DNA from: Ailanthus altissimus
Taxonomy: Eukaryota; Streptophyta; Magnoliopsida; Sapindales; Simaroubaceae
Length of the DNA stretch: 64,000 nt
Assembly (NCBI GenBank): GCA_946807835.1
Contig: OX327696.1
Span: forward strand, 7,266,501-7,330,500
Reading direction: 5' to 3'
A model generated the notes under the pieces. That model worked only from the letters and a program-made list of their open reading frames with translations, was not told where the DNA came from and ran no database searches. Made by a program: the position numbers and the translations under genes. Below are positions 43,700 through 54,859 of this stretch, one piece after another (position 1 is the stretch's first letter; each line of letters opens with the position of its first letter).

Positions 43700-44505
43700 C
43701 TAAAAACCCTTCCAGCTTCATCTATACAGGTGGAATTTTAGAATTCATTATTTTTGTGTAACCATAAATATTCGACATCTGTGACAAGGATCTAAATTTC
43801 ATACCCTAGCTACTATATCCTTAAAGTTCAAATGTAAAGTCCACATGGATTGAAAACTAAAAGGTTAAGGACTTTTTTTTATTAAAAATCCCAAAAGAAA
43901 TTACCAATAAAGAATAATCAAAGACTATACGAGGGGCACAATATAAGAAAAAGAATCCCATGTATTCTATTAAGCAAGGTTGAATAAAGCCCTATGCAAT
44001 TTTCTTCCATAAGCTAATAAGAATCAATAAAAGCTCTAAAGTTTAAGCAAGATTATAGGCCCAAAAAAACCCCTCCTTGTCGTTCATGGACTCCCAAGAT
44101 AGCATTGAAATCACTAACCAAGGAGACTGACAATAAATCATTTATATATTAGACTAAAGCTCTATTCTTTGCACATACTGAAAAGCTGTATAAACAAAGG
44201 ATATGTGATAAATATGAGAATTAATAAATATTTTAATAGTTAGATGCTAAGAACTAGCTACAATAACATCCACTCTTGCTGCTAAATTATTTTTTAAAAT
44301 CCACATCTTTGATAGAGTGCTTCTTGTATGCCCAACCAAAGTAAGATATAAGAATAACCAATAAACGTTAGGAATTGAATCAATAGATGTCATAGGTTCA
44401 CTAATAGCCATAAATAAAGGTTTGTACAAACAGCACAAGTTGGCCAACTTATTAAGAGATCGGGAGTTGGACACACCTTGAATGTTCTAATAAAAGATAT
44501 TCATC
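43700..44505 (-). pseudogene. LINE ORF2 endonuclease domain
   Basis: It begins MNIFY-stop-NIQGVSNSRSLNKL; the TAG at 44487-44489 replaces the usual Trp before the catalytic Asn of N-I-x-G. The 75-residue frame 44474-44247 carries LYKPLFMAISEP with the catalytic Glu, and NVYWLFLYLTLVGHTRSTLS. The domain nicks target DNA to prime reverse transcription. The remainder to about 43700 is decayed. Confidence 0.8.
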
Positions 44506-45432
44506 ATTTCGGAGCAAAGTCAGAATTTCGCAAGGTGTATATCACTTCAATGGCTTTTTTGCTTTGTCTTCAATCTCTTTTTGTGAGACATAACTATCTC
44601 AAAGCCATCTTCTATTGGCGGATTAGTTAAAATGTTAATCACTTTTTGAAGATCCTTCTCAAGTATACTCACATCATTTTTATTTTTCAAAACGGTAAAT
44701 CTAGCATCATGGTCATCACATATTAGTAGACTCTGATCTTCAATCATCTGTGGAACCTCTGGAGTACCATAAAGGTTATCATCCTCCTATGTATTCTTGC
44801 TACCAGTATGCATGTCATATATAGGAGTCTCTTTCAGATGTGAAACACCATTATTATCCTTACCCTTGTGATCTCCATTTTGGTCCATCATTTTAGTTTC
44901 AAGTTCTTGTTAAAGTTGAACTATCGTATCTGCATTATCAACTCTAATAGAGTCCACGTCAATCAAGTTAGCTCTATTTTCTATATGATCAGGCACTATA
45001 GTTGAGCATGAACTTAATAAAAGAGAAGAAGCCTCAACTAGTTTTGAATCCTTCAAGGAGACTATTGGTTCATCTCTCTTCTCTCTGTTTTTTTATTGAA
45101 CTTATTATTTTTCACACCTTGACCAACTGTACGACAAAGATTTGGTAGCCATATTTGGAGATATCATGCCCAATTTTACCACAACTAGAATATTTGGGTG
45201 GTAAATTTTTATAGTAAATCTCTACTTGAAACTTAAAGCTTTCTTTCTCAATTGTTAAGAATTATGGCAAAAGCCCTAAAACATCAACCTCAACCAAAAC
45301 GTTAGCATAGAATCTATAAACTCATTTTCTAGTAGCTCTGTCTAGTTGCAACGCCAAACCAACACTCTTTGCAGTACCCATTATAATCTTTGGGCTCCAA
45401 TATTCTCAACTTAGACCATATATTTAAATGAG
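44500..45432 (-). pseudogene. LINE ORF1, C-terminal part (DUF4283 end and zinc knuckle)
   Basis: It starts THLNIWSKLRILEPKDY immediately left of the copia element, continuing the DUF4283 fold from 50578-50990 in the same frame. It then passes through a VEVDVLGLLP-like segment to a zinc-knuckle-like YSSCGKIGHDISKYG near 45175, where two positions expected to be Cys are Ser and Tyr. The frame 44747-44547 (LEKDLQKVINILTNPP) is the ORF1 tail. ORF1 proteins bind LINE RNA. Confidence 0.75.
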
Positions 45433-47041
45433 TGGTGTAAGAATGATAGTAAATGTTGAAAAATTATTATGCATGTTAGTATAGTACATAGTTTTGAGAG
45501 ATAAGTGCACATTGGAAGCATTTTGATGAAATAGGCAACAAACCTTGAGTCCAAGCTTGCTTTGATGGTTGGATGGTTGCGTTGTACTTAGAAAACACAA
45601 AGACTCCAAAGTAAGCACCATCATTGAGTGAGGGATGTGCTTGGCCAAACCTTAGAGAGAAATGAGAGACATTTTTTTTTTCTTTTTTTAACATAAGCTT
45701 TAGGTTAGTTTATATACTAGCCAGCCTTTTATAAATTATAATTTTCGCCCAAGAATTTTACAAATTCTTTTATGGCACTTGGGGTCTTAAATCCTTTGGC
45801 CCAAAGACAAATTTATTGTCTATGGTCCATGTGAACCCATTAGTTCACTTAAAGCCTATCAATGTAATTTTAGCCTTTAAACTCTTTAAAAGCCTTTTAA
45901 AGCCCACTATATAATTATCTTAACATATTAAGATAATTAATAATTAATCTAATTAATTATTTTTTTGAATATTTTAACTCTTAAAATATATATCTGGATT
46001 ATATCCGTGTAACCCTTTACTCGAAAATACAGTTATTATCCTCAGAAAGTGCTAGCCATCTCTAAATAATCAACTATTTCTCTTTAACACATCTCAACAC
46101 CAAAGGTTTATAGTGTGACCTCTGGGATAATTGTAGGTTAGCCGTGAGCTGAATCTAGATGGATCTAAAATGCCCAACAACTATAAGATACATTTAGCAA
46201 TGTTCTATAGTCCCTAACCATAATGGCTCGATAACTCATTGAAAATTTTGTTCCCAGCCATATTTTCCATGTAAGTAATATCCCTCTGTTGTTTAATACT
46301 AATCGATTCTAGACTTTTCAGAATCGTCGATCGATATGTGCAGAACGTTGTCACTACAAACTCTTCGTATGACATTTCATATACTTTGGCCAGAGATTTA
46401 ATTTTTTGACATTTATCGACGTTCCTTTAGGAACCCGAATCCCATATGGAATTAGTGGTAACTACCATTCTTTATACTCGAGCCAACGGATCCCATCTTG
46501 ACAACTGACCATTTTCGCAAACAAACAACGAATGACCAAGTGGGCTTTTTGTCTAAAGCATGACTATCTCCGTCCGTATACACTATATGAACCATACGCA
46601 TCCAAACTATTACTATCGCAATGTCTTAGGTCGAAGGACTACATAGTACACTAATATAACCAAATGATGAATCATTGACTACATGTAATACCATGTGATT
46701 CATCATTTGATGGTCACATTCGACAATCAATTTTTTAACCAATAGTCCACATTAATGCCCCAGTGATATAAGTATTATGTCATCCAAATTTATATCATCT
46801 CATGATATCTTTTTTAGAAGCATTCAGTGTGCATACTATACAGTATTATTATACGGATAATATTGCTTCCATATAAAACAAGTTCGGTATGTGTACTTTA
46901 TTTAAATGCATGACTGAATAAAGGAAACATCTTACACATATGAATAAAGAACTCTTTCTTTTACTAAATAATTATTTCATTGATTACATAATATTATGTC
47001 TCTAAACTCGATAACACGAATGGCTTCTAAAACTTACACCA
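45433..47041 (-). repeat. 3' LTR (1609 bp)
   Basis: Termini on the plus strand are TGGTGTAAG and CTTACACCA, a perfect 9-bp inverted repeat. 46225-47041 matches 49725-50577 closely, with landmarks TCATTGAAAATTTTGTTCCC, GAATCGTCGATCGATATGTG and ACATTAATGCC. Confidence 0.8.
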
Positions 47042-47059
47042 ATAAACTCCCACTAGCAT

Positions 47060-48900
47060 TAAAGCTATTCGCTGTTGTATCTCATACCCATCTTCTTAAG
47101 ATGTAGATTTACCTATTTTGTGTCATCGCTTTAGTGAGCAGATGGGCTACGTTGTCCTTTGGGGAAACCTTCTGAATCAATATCTCTTCAGCTTCAATGA
47201 TCTCTTTATGAATATGATATTTGCGCTGAATATGCCCAAATATTTTGTGGGATCTTGGTTTCTTAGCCTTTGCAATAGCTCCAATATTGTTACAGAACAC
47301 GGTTATTGGATAACACATATTCAAAACCATTCCTAGTTTAGATACTAACTTTCACATCCAAACGGCCTCTTTTGCTACTGCTGAAGCAGTAATATATTCA
47401 GCTTCAGTAATGGAGTTTGCTGTAGTCGACAACTTGAAACTCTTCCAGCTTACAGCACCTCCATTACACAAAAAGACATATTCTAACATACACTTTCTAT
47501 TGTCAATGTCTAACTGAAAATCGACATCTGAGTATCTCTGAATGTTTAACTCTAAACATCCATAACTCAGAACTAGATCCTTAGTTCTTCTCAAGTACTT
47601 AAGGATCATATTAACACATGACCAATGTTTTTCCCTGAGATTATCCTTATATCTGCTTGTAACACTTACAACATATGTGATATCAGGTCTTGTATATAGC
47701 ATAGCATTTATAAGGCTCCCTACTGCTAAAGCATAAGGACCACCACGCATCCATATTGCTCTTCATCAATTTTTGAACTTATATCTTTTGAAAGATGAAA
47801 ACCTTTCGTGAAAGGCAAAAGACCTCTCTTAGAGTTCTCCATGCTGAACCTTTTCAACATTTATTCTATGTATAATCTTTGAGATAATCCAATTATCCAC
47901 TTACATCTATCTATATTGATGTGTATCCCAAGGACAAATGACGCATCTCCTAAGTCTTGCACCAAGAAAGTTTAGGATAACTAGATTTTAACTTCTGTCA
48001 TTACTCTAACATCATTTCCCATCAAAAGTATGTCATCCACATACAGTATGAGAAATGTGATAGCATGCTACTTAACCCATTTATATACATAAGGTTCATC
48101 CAGATTCTTGATAAAACTAAACGATTTGATTGTCTCATCAAACTAGATGTTCCAACTCCTAGAAGCTTGCTTTAATCCATTTATGGATCGATGTAACTTG
48201 CATAACTTATTTTGGTTTACTAAGGATACAAAAACTACTAGTTATTCCATATAAATGTTTTCCTCAATGAAACCATTCAAGAAAGCCGTTTTGACATCCA
48301 TCTACCAAATCTCATAGACATAGTATACTGTCACGACTAGCATAATTTGGATGGACTTAATCATTGCCACGAGCAAAACTGTTTCCTCATAGTTTAACCC
48401 TTATTTCTAAGTATAACCTTTCACAACTATGCATGTTTTCAAAGTCTCTACTTTTCCATCCTAGCAAATCTTTTTATTATTGACCCATTTATAGCTTATA
48501 GAGACTATTCCTTTATGAGGGTTCATAAGTGTCCACACTTAGTTAGCATGCATTGATTATATCTCAGAATTCATTGCTTCTAGCCATTTTCCTGAATCCC
48601 TATCTAGGATAGCTTCATTGTAGCTTTTAGTATCATCACTATGATCATTGGCTCCTACTAGGTAAGATTCAAAATTCTATTCCTGTAGGAATCCATACCT
48701 CTCTGGAGGTCTGGATACTCTAAAAGACTTACGTGCTTATACCATAGTATCTGATACTGAGGTTTGCTGAGTTGACGATCCAGCTTCAACACTTTTAGTT
48801 CTAGGCTTTTGAAACTCTTTCTTGAGCTCTATTTCCCTCCTTATGCCTCATTCCTCTATGAATTATTTCCCAAGGAATTTAACATTTCTACTGATCATAA
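47060..48900 (-). pseudogene. RT and RNase H of the long-LTR copia
   Basis: RT fragments run from about 48600. The active site LYVDDILL is intact at about 48046-48023. The 132-residue frame 47750-47352 holds VGSLINAMLYTRPDITYVVS, the RNase H Asp in YSDVDFQLDIDNRK and SITEAEYITASAVAKEAVWM. The frame 47330-47109 adds VFCNNIGAIAKAKKPRSHK, where the usual CDN is CNN, so the third catalytic Asp is Asn. Confidence 0.85.
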
Positions 48901-49719
48901 TTATTTAATCAGACAGGAAATATAAATAGTATTCTAAGTTAGACCTTATGTCTATGAATCGACCTTTGTCTGACTTTATGTCTAGCTTATTTGTCTTGAC
49001 TATCTTCACATAAGCTGGACAACCCTAAATCCTCATATAATTGAGACTAGGGGATTTATCGTACCATATCTCATATCGTGCTTTTGTATGAACTTTGATG
49101 GTACTCTATGTAAGATATGAATTGCTATCTGCAAAGCATATCCTCAAAGTGAGACAGGTAAGTTTGTAAAACTCACCATTGATTGTACCATATCCAATAG
49201 GGTATGATTTCTCATTTCAGACACTCCATTCAACTGAGGAATGTATGGAGGCATTGACAGTGAGATTATACCATTATTTCTCAAATAGGCTTGAAACTCT
49301 GTACTCAAGTATTCACCTCCACGATTTGATCGTTACGCTTTAATGCTCTTTTCAGTCTATTTTTCTACTTCATTCTTGAACTCTCTAAACGTTTTGAAAG
49401 ATTCAAATTTGTATTTCAACAAATACAAATACCCATACCGTGACATATCATCAGTGAAGGTAATGAAGTATTCAAATCCACCTCTGGCCAAAGTACTAAA
49501 TGGTCCACATACATCTATATGTATGAGCTCTAGAAGTTCCTTAGCCATGTTTCCTTTATTCTTGAAAGGAGATTTGGTCATTTTAACTTGGAAACAAGAT
49601 TCACAAGTTGGATAGGGTTCACAACCCAATATGCTTAAAATCCCACTTTCTTTATGTTGTTTTAACCTTCTTTCTCCTATATGACCAAGTCTGTGATACC
49701 ACAAGATTTTTGTTCCCAA
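48900..49719 (-). pseudogene. Pre-integrase and integrase of the long-LTR copia
   Basis: The 120-residue frame 49719-49357 contains ILWYHRLGHIGERRLKQHKE with the zinc-binding His pair, CEPYPTCESCFQVKMTKSPF with the Cys pair, then HIDVCGPFSTLARGGF and FITFTDDMSRYGYLYLLKYK, giving the first two catalytic Asp residues. The rest of the core continues in other frames to about 48900. Confidence 0.85.
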
Positions 49720-50577
49720 TCAAATCATTGAAAATTTTGTTCCCATTCATATTTTTCATATAGGTAATACCCATCTGTTGTCTAATCCTGATCGATTCTA
49801 GATTCACGGAATGTCAAAATCTCAAACTAGATACTTTTCTGAATCGTCGATCGATATGTATAGAACTTTATCACTATGAACAGAGATAGTTATGTGTGGC
49901 TAGAGATTTAATTTTCTGACATTTATTGACATTTCTTTAGGAACCCAAATCCCATATGAAGCAGCGGTAACTCCCATCCTTTATACTCGAGCCGACGGAT
50001 CCCGTTTTGACAACCAATCAATTTTGCGAATGAACAGCGAATGACTAAGTGGGCTTTTTGTTCGTAGCATGACTATCTCTGTTTGTATACATCATATGAA
50101 CAATACACATCCAAACCGTTATGATCGCAATGTCTTAGGTCGAAGGACTACATAATATGACCAAACAATGAATCTTTGACTACATGCAATACCATGTGAT
50201 TCATCATTTGATGGTCACGTTTGACAATCGATTTTCTAACCAATAGTCCACACTAATGCCCAAGTGACATAACTATTATGTCATCCGAATTCATATGATC
50301 TCATGATATCCTTTTTTGAAGTATTCAGTGTGCTTACTCTAAAATATTATTGTCCAAATAATACTGCTTCCGTAGGGAACAAGTTCAATAATTTTATCTA
50401 ACTTTTAAATAAATTATCTGGACAATGCGTACTTTATTTAAATGCATGATTGAATTAAGGAAACAACTTGCACATATGAATAAAGAATTCTTTCTTTTAC
50501 TAAATAATTATTTCATTGATTACATAATGTTATGTCTTTGAAACCGACAGCACGAATGGTTTCTAAGGCTTACACCA
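49720..50577 (-). repeat. 5' LTR, truncated
   Basis: Carries the outer 860 bp of the LTR. The inner boundary passes straight into pre-integrase coding sequence, marking one large deletion. Confidence 0.8.
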
Positions 50578-51110
50578 ATAAGATTCGAATCTATATCTGA
50601 GAATTTTTGTGAATCAAAATCTAGCTGCCACTGGTAAAGTCGAAAAGATCCCGAATTCAGTGTGCAAGTACCAACACCCCAAACATGTTGCATATCCATA
50701 ATATCTTCAAAATGAAGTACATAAAACCCTTTTGAAAATGGAAAAAGATTCTATTTGTGTGTAAGATTGCATAATGTTTTGAGCTCAGATTTTAGATCAT
50801 CTACCTTAATAGGATGTGAACCATTCTTTAAAACTAATTGACCTATGAGATTAGATTTGCTTTGATTAAGGCGATTCTTGTATTCTTCTTCATCAATTTT
50901 AATAAAAATTCGATCACCTTTAATACAAAGTGGTGGAAACTATGAGAGAAGCATGACAATATCTAGAGCATTAGATAAAATTGAAGCAAATGATCTTTTG
51001 CAAGAACAACAGGCTTCTCGTTACTTATTTTCAAATTTTGTCTTTGTACCACGCAATCAAACTTGTCATTTTCTCCAAAATGTCAGCCATGACAGCCACC
51101 ATTGGATTAG
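50578..51110 (-). pseudogene. LINE ORF1, N-terminal part (DUF4283)
   Basis: The minus strand carries MADILEKMTSLIAWYKDK near 51090 and, in the main frame, DRIFIKIDEEEYKNRLNQSK, then LIGQLVLKNGSHPIKVDDLK, FSKGFYVLHFEDIMDMQHVW and SFRLYQWQLDFD. This is the DUF4283 domain typical of plant LINE ORF1. A TAG interrupts at the Trp before NLFPFSKG. The frame runs into the copia boundary at 50577 and resumes at 45432. Confidence 0.8.
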
Positions 51111-52430
51111 AGAGCTGCAGGAGAGAGCCACACTGTGAAATTGTTTCCGTCTCCGAATTAGAAGGTACTGTAGCAGCCAGAACTATAGCAACCAGATATT
51201 ATGGCAAACAGGTACTGTAACAGTTGATAGAAATCCCAAAGTAATCTCAAGCAGTCAATAAAAATCATATAATAATATCAAAAGATCGACAGAAATCCCA
51301 AAATAAGCTCAATTAAAAAACAAGAGAAAGGCAAAGTTATAGAAAAACTTCACCAATATTGGTAAACAAACCGAGCATGTAGCTACTAGGACTTGAAAGC
51401 AAGTTGTCAATATGAAAATGCAGCAGCCCAAAAGAAACTGCAACAAATCTCCAAGCTTTCAAATCACCGAGCAGCAGAAGAAGATCGGCTAAGAAACTCT
51501 ACTTGAACAACACCAAGCAGCAAAGATCGAGTAGTATCAATATCCAATAGCCTAACAAGCAGAAATTCACCAGATGGCAGTAGGAAAAATCGGTGAAGAT
51601 ACAAGCTATAATAGCCAAGACAATTTGGTTACTATAGTCTTGTTCAGAGAATAAAATTACTGCAGCAAACGCATCTTAAACTTTACGAGTCTTCTATTTT
51701 CGTCAAGAATAACTTAAATCTACGTTTTGAAGGTGTAGGTACGAGGGATTAATTACCGAATTGCCTCAACTTACATCTGTCTTATTATTACAACAAGTTT
51801 AAATACAAGCCTAGAAAAAATTGAAGGACTAAACAATAAACTAGTTTAGATTTCTGAAAAACAAATTCTGTGCTTTAAAAAACAATTATATATATGTTAT
51901 AAAAACAACGGCAAAGAAAAAAATATAAAACAAAATATTATATAGTAATTCATTTTCTTCAACTATATTGTTATTTATAGAATCTCAATTATACTATGAC
52001 GAGCAACCATCATGAGACTTTCTGAAATAAAGTAAGTAATGGGGAGGAGAAATAACCAGAAGGCTGTAAGTTAAGGCCTTTGACAAAAAATTATAAATTG
52101 GCCTTTAAATATATAGACTTTGAAACTTTTCACATACGTGCAGGAAAATGATTGCATGTATATATATTCGTTGCGATATCGTGAGCTAATAGTTAGTGGG
52201 AAAATGTGAAATTGTAAAATATATGCATGATGTAATTGCACGTATATTAATTATACTCATATCAGTACGCACCATATCATCGTGATTTTGAAATATTTCA
52301 GGTAAAATGAAGTTTCCGGAATAGTAAATCTTGATATGTAGCAGAAAATATAGAGAAACACGAAGAAATGCTTTTACCATTTATACGAGTGCAATATTAC
52401 TGATGCATCTCTTATTTATTACATGTCTGG
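51111..52430. other. Possible LINE 5' untranslated region and intergenic DNA
   Basis: 51111-51790 is somewhat GC-richer, with CAGCAG and CAAG-rich patches, and may be the LINE leader on the minus strand, but no sequence signature proves it. 51790-52430 is AT-rich DNA downstream of the dead Kunitz gene; I see nothing else in it. Confidence 0.4.
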
Positions 52431-52510
52431 TGAAAGTTTATTTATTTAGTGAAACAAGGCATAAAACTGTAACTTTGGATAGTTCATTCATCATGAGAAC
52501 CAGAAGATCC

Positions 52511-53130
52511 TCAAGCCGTTTTGAACATAACTTTGAATGGTCACTCAAAGCCAGACGCCGTATACCACGAGCATAATCTACATAAATGCCAACGTCTCTG
52601 CATTGAACCTTGCAGATTTTACAGACTGTAGGACAGAAAACAAGCTTATAGTCATCATCATACTTCTCAATCTTAAACCAATTTCTCGTTGTTTTGGGAC
52701 CTGGATTCCCTTCAACTCCTCCAGTTGTCAAAAACCACTGCCCCAATGACGCATCGTAGTCGTCAAGCTTCCAGACTGTGGACTCGGAACAGCTTGTTCC
52801 TGCATCAAACTTGATATTTAAGTCGGTAGATAAGCGGGCGACGCCTTTCTTGGGGTTCACTTATGAAAATGTCAACGGGACGCCATTGTCTATTTGGTCT
52901 TGTGCTTGAACAGCACAAAGAGGACACGTCTCATTGCCAGTGCTGGCAAGAGTAAGCCCGCCACCTCGTTCGTTGCTGATGGCCGGCAAGATGTAATTAT
53001 CAACCCCCGTTCGGAGCTTCTTACCGGCGATGTCAAGCACCGGATCAGGTGAAGCATCGCCTGACACAGGCAATGGCCTTGTAATAAAGGAAAAGACAAG
53101 GAAAGACAGTAGTACTAATGTAGCTTTGTT
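52511..53130 (-). pseudogene. Kunitz-type inhibitor pseudogene
   Basis: Same family as 20697-21341: signal-peptide-like LVLLSFLVFSFITRPLPVSG, signature PDPVLDIAGKKLRTGVDNYI, ERGGGLTLAS, STDLNIKF, then STVWKLDDYDASLGQWFLTT and the Cys cluster CPTVCKICKVQC. Three lesions are seen. The position of the normal start is AAC (53130-53128); in-frame ATGs further upstream fall at or before the TATA box (TTTATATA, about 53177-53169). A TAA interrupts at 52863-52861. A one-base deletion near 52540 shifts the last ten or so codons past the original stop (TGA, 52513-52511) to 52438. No functional protein is expected. Confidence 0.9.
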
Positions 53131-53329
53131 TGTTAGGTAATTTGTTTCTGCTTCTTTAACTTTGTGCATATATAAATGACTCAAGAGAGCTCAAATTGTA
53201 GAGATCGGCGGTGAATGGATTGCATTATATTATTAGAACTTCGAAAACTACTTGTGGAGGGCAGGTAAAGCTTCTTAATTTGACTGGCCTACAAGGCCAT
53301 CAGTTCGAATTGCTACAGATTTTCTTACC

Positions 53330-53770
53330 CATATATTGATTAAACAGATTCTAATCAAACAATCTGCTACATGGTATTAACAGTTAACGTAATAAAATAG
53401 ATTAGTAAGACGGAATATTACAACTTTAAAGCTAAAACCACGTACTTATTGTGTAGCCACAGATCTAGTAAGTTTTAGGTCGTATGGCACAACTTCGCTT
53501 AGCTAGACCTGTATATTAATTTTTTCATTCGTACCAACATCTTCAGTCCATCTTTGAAAAGCATTCAAGTGCAGCGCCTGAAACATCAAATTCATGGTTC
53601 CTTTTCTTTTCTTTTCTTTGGCTTGTCAGATATTTTGTTATGCCTAGGGTAGTTTCTGAAAGCATTACTTAAATTTATTCAAAACGAAGATTTAAACATA
53701 TGAAAATTGACACATGAAATTTTTTGATCAATTTCTTTCCTATTAGACATATATACTCAGATTACAGATA
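53330..53770. repeat. Tandem non-coding duplication, unit 1
   Basis: Matches 54030-54540. Shared landmarks are GGAATATTACAACTTTAAAG, TTATTGTGTAG.CACAGA, CATCTTCAGTCC and GGTAGTTTCTGAA. No conserved frame. Confidence 0.8.
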
Positions 53771-53985
53771 AAATCATATATATATATAAGACTTGAGTCA
53801 GTACAAAGTAGAAATTTGATGGTTTGAGTGAAATATAAATAAGTCCGCAAAGAAATTTTACTTGTTTAAATATAAGATAAACATCAAATTAGCCAATGTA
53901 AGACTTTCTAATTTCATTCTTTCTATTAATATACTTGTTTAAATATAAGATAAACTTTTTTCAGAATCAGTTGACAAATATTAAC

Positions 53986-53989
<4 letters not shown>

Positions 53990-54025
<36 letters not shown>

Positions 54026-54028
54026 GGA
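53990..54028. repeat. (TA)n(GA)n compound microsatellite
   Basis: A run of TA (53995-54008) passes directly into GA (54008-54027), just left of duplication unit 2. Confidence 0.9.
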
Positions 54029-54029
54029 G

Positions 54030-54540
54030 ATTGATTGATTACACAGATTCTAACAAAACAATCTGCTAAAAAGTATTAACTATGAACGCAAACAAATAGA
54101 GTTTTGAGATGGAATATTACAACTTTAAAGCTAAAACTATATATTTATTGTGTAGGCACAGAGTAGCTAATTAGAATTAGACGTCGAATCCCAATATTTT
54201 TTCTCCTTTACTCGGTTCTTAATCCTCGTCAATAGTTGTACCTTTTAGGTCACACGACAACTTCACTGAGCTTGACCTACATATATATTATATATATTTT
54301 TTAATTCATACAAACATCTTCAGTCCGAGTTTGAAAACCATTTAGGTGCAGTGCCTCAGACATCAACTTCACGGTTCCTTTTCAATTTGATTTTATGGTT
54401 TGTTAGATATTTTATTATGCTTAAGGTAGTTTCTGAATGCCTTGCTTAAATTTATTTTTAAAACAATTTTAACATATGAAAATGGAAACATGAATTCTTT
54501 TGATGAATTTCTTTACAATTATACTTATATACTCATTTTC
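54030..54540. repeat. Tandem non-coding duplication, unit 2
   Basis: Second copy, 700 bp from the first, with an extra 60-bp patch near 54175-54240. Sequence just left of it (53930-53990, CTTGTTTAAATATAAGATAA ... TTGACAAATATTAA) also recurs at 59090-59150. Confidence 0.8.
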
Positions 54541-54859
54541 AAAATCTATCCATTTCTTATAACACACTCAATTACTTAGGGGTGATCCTATTAAGTTTTT
54601 GTATGGACTTAACTTTCTTAAGGATCGTGACTTAAGTCTTAAAATATCCGTGCATCTTGTCTAGGGTAGCTTTATTGTGAGGGTATCTTTGTTGTGATCT
54701 CCTCTGTCATTCTTGACTTCAAGACCATAATCCCTTGGTGGCTGAAACTTATCTCTGCTAGCAACCCTTATCATATATTCTCTTTTGACCTCTTTTACTC
54801 CAATGAGCTATTCTTTAATGCTACCTCTTGGTTTACATCCTTTCAATAACACATGTTGA
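54541..54859. other. Unassigned interval
   Basis: No conserved protein segment or repeat recognised. It may be decayed copia pol, as the neighbouring element is truncated here. Confidence 0.4.

Larger units (their letters stand above)
40705..45432 (-). mobile_element. L1-type LINE, main part (ORF1 end, ORF2)
   Basis: The minus strand encodes, in order, the ORF1 C-terminal half with zinc knuckle (45432-44530), endonuclease (44510-43700), reverse transcriptase (43420-42100), a zf-RVT-like region (42080-41880) and a plant-type RNase H (40980-40640). The 5' part of ORF1 lies beyond the copia insertion, at 50578-51110. Excluding the insert, the element is about 5.2 kb, as expected for a plant L1. 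The 3' end meets a Sirevirus-like LTR at 40704 with no poly-A visible. Many stops and shifts. Confidence 0.85.
45433..50577 (-). mobile_element. Ty1/copia with 1.6-kb LTRs, inserted in LINE ORF1
   Basis: Complete left (3') LTR 45433-47041, purine tract GTGGGAG just inside, RNase H (47750-47060), RT (48900-47760), integrase and pre-integrase (49719-48900), then a right (5') LTR truncated on its inner side (about 49720-50577). Gag, protease and primer-binding site are deleted. Flanks are ATGAG (45428-45432) and ATAAG (50578-50582), a 5-bp target duplication with one change. Removing the insert restores LINE ORF1 in frame. Confidence 0.87.
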
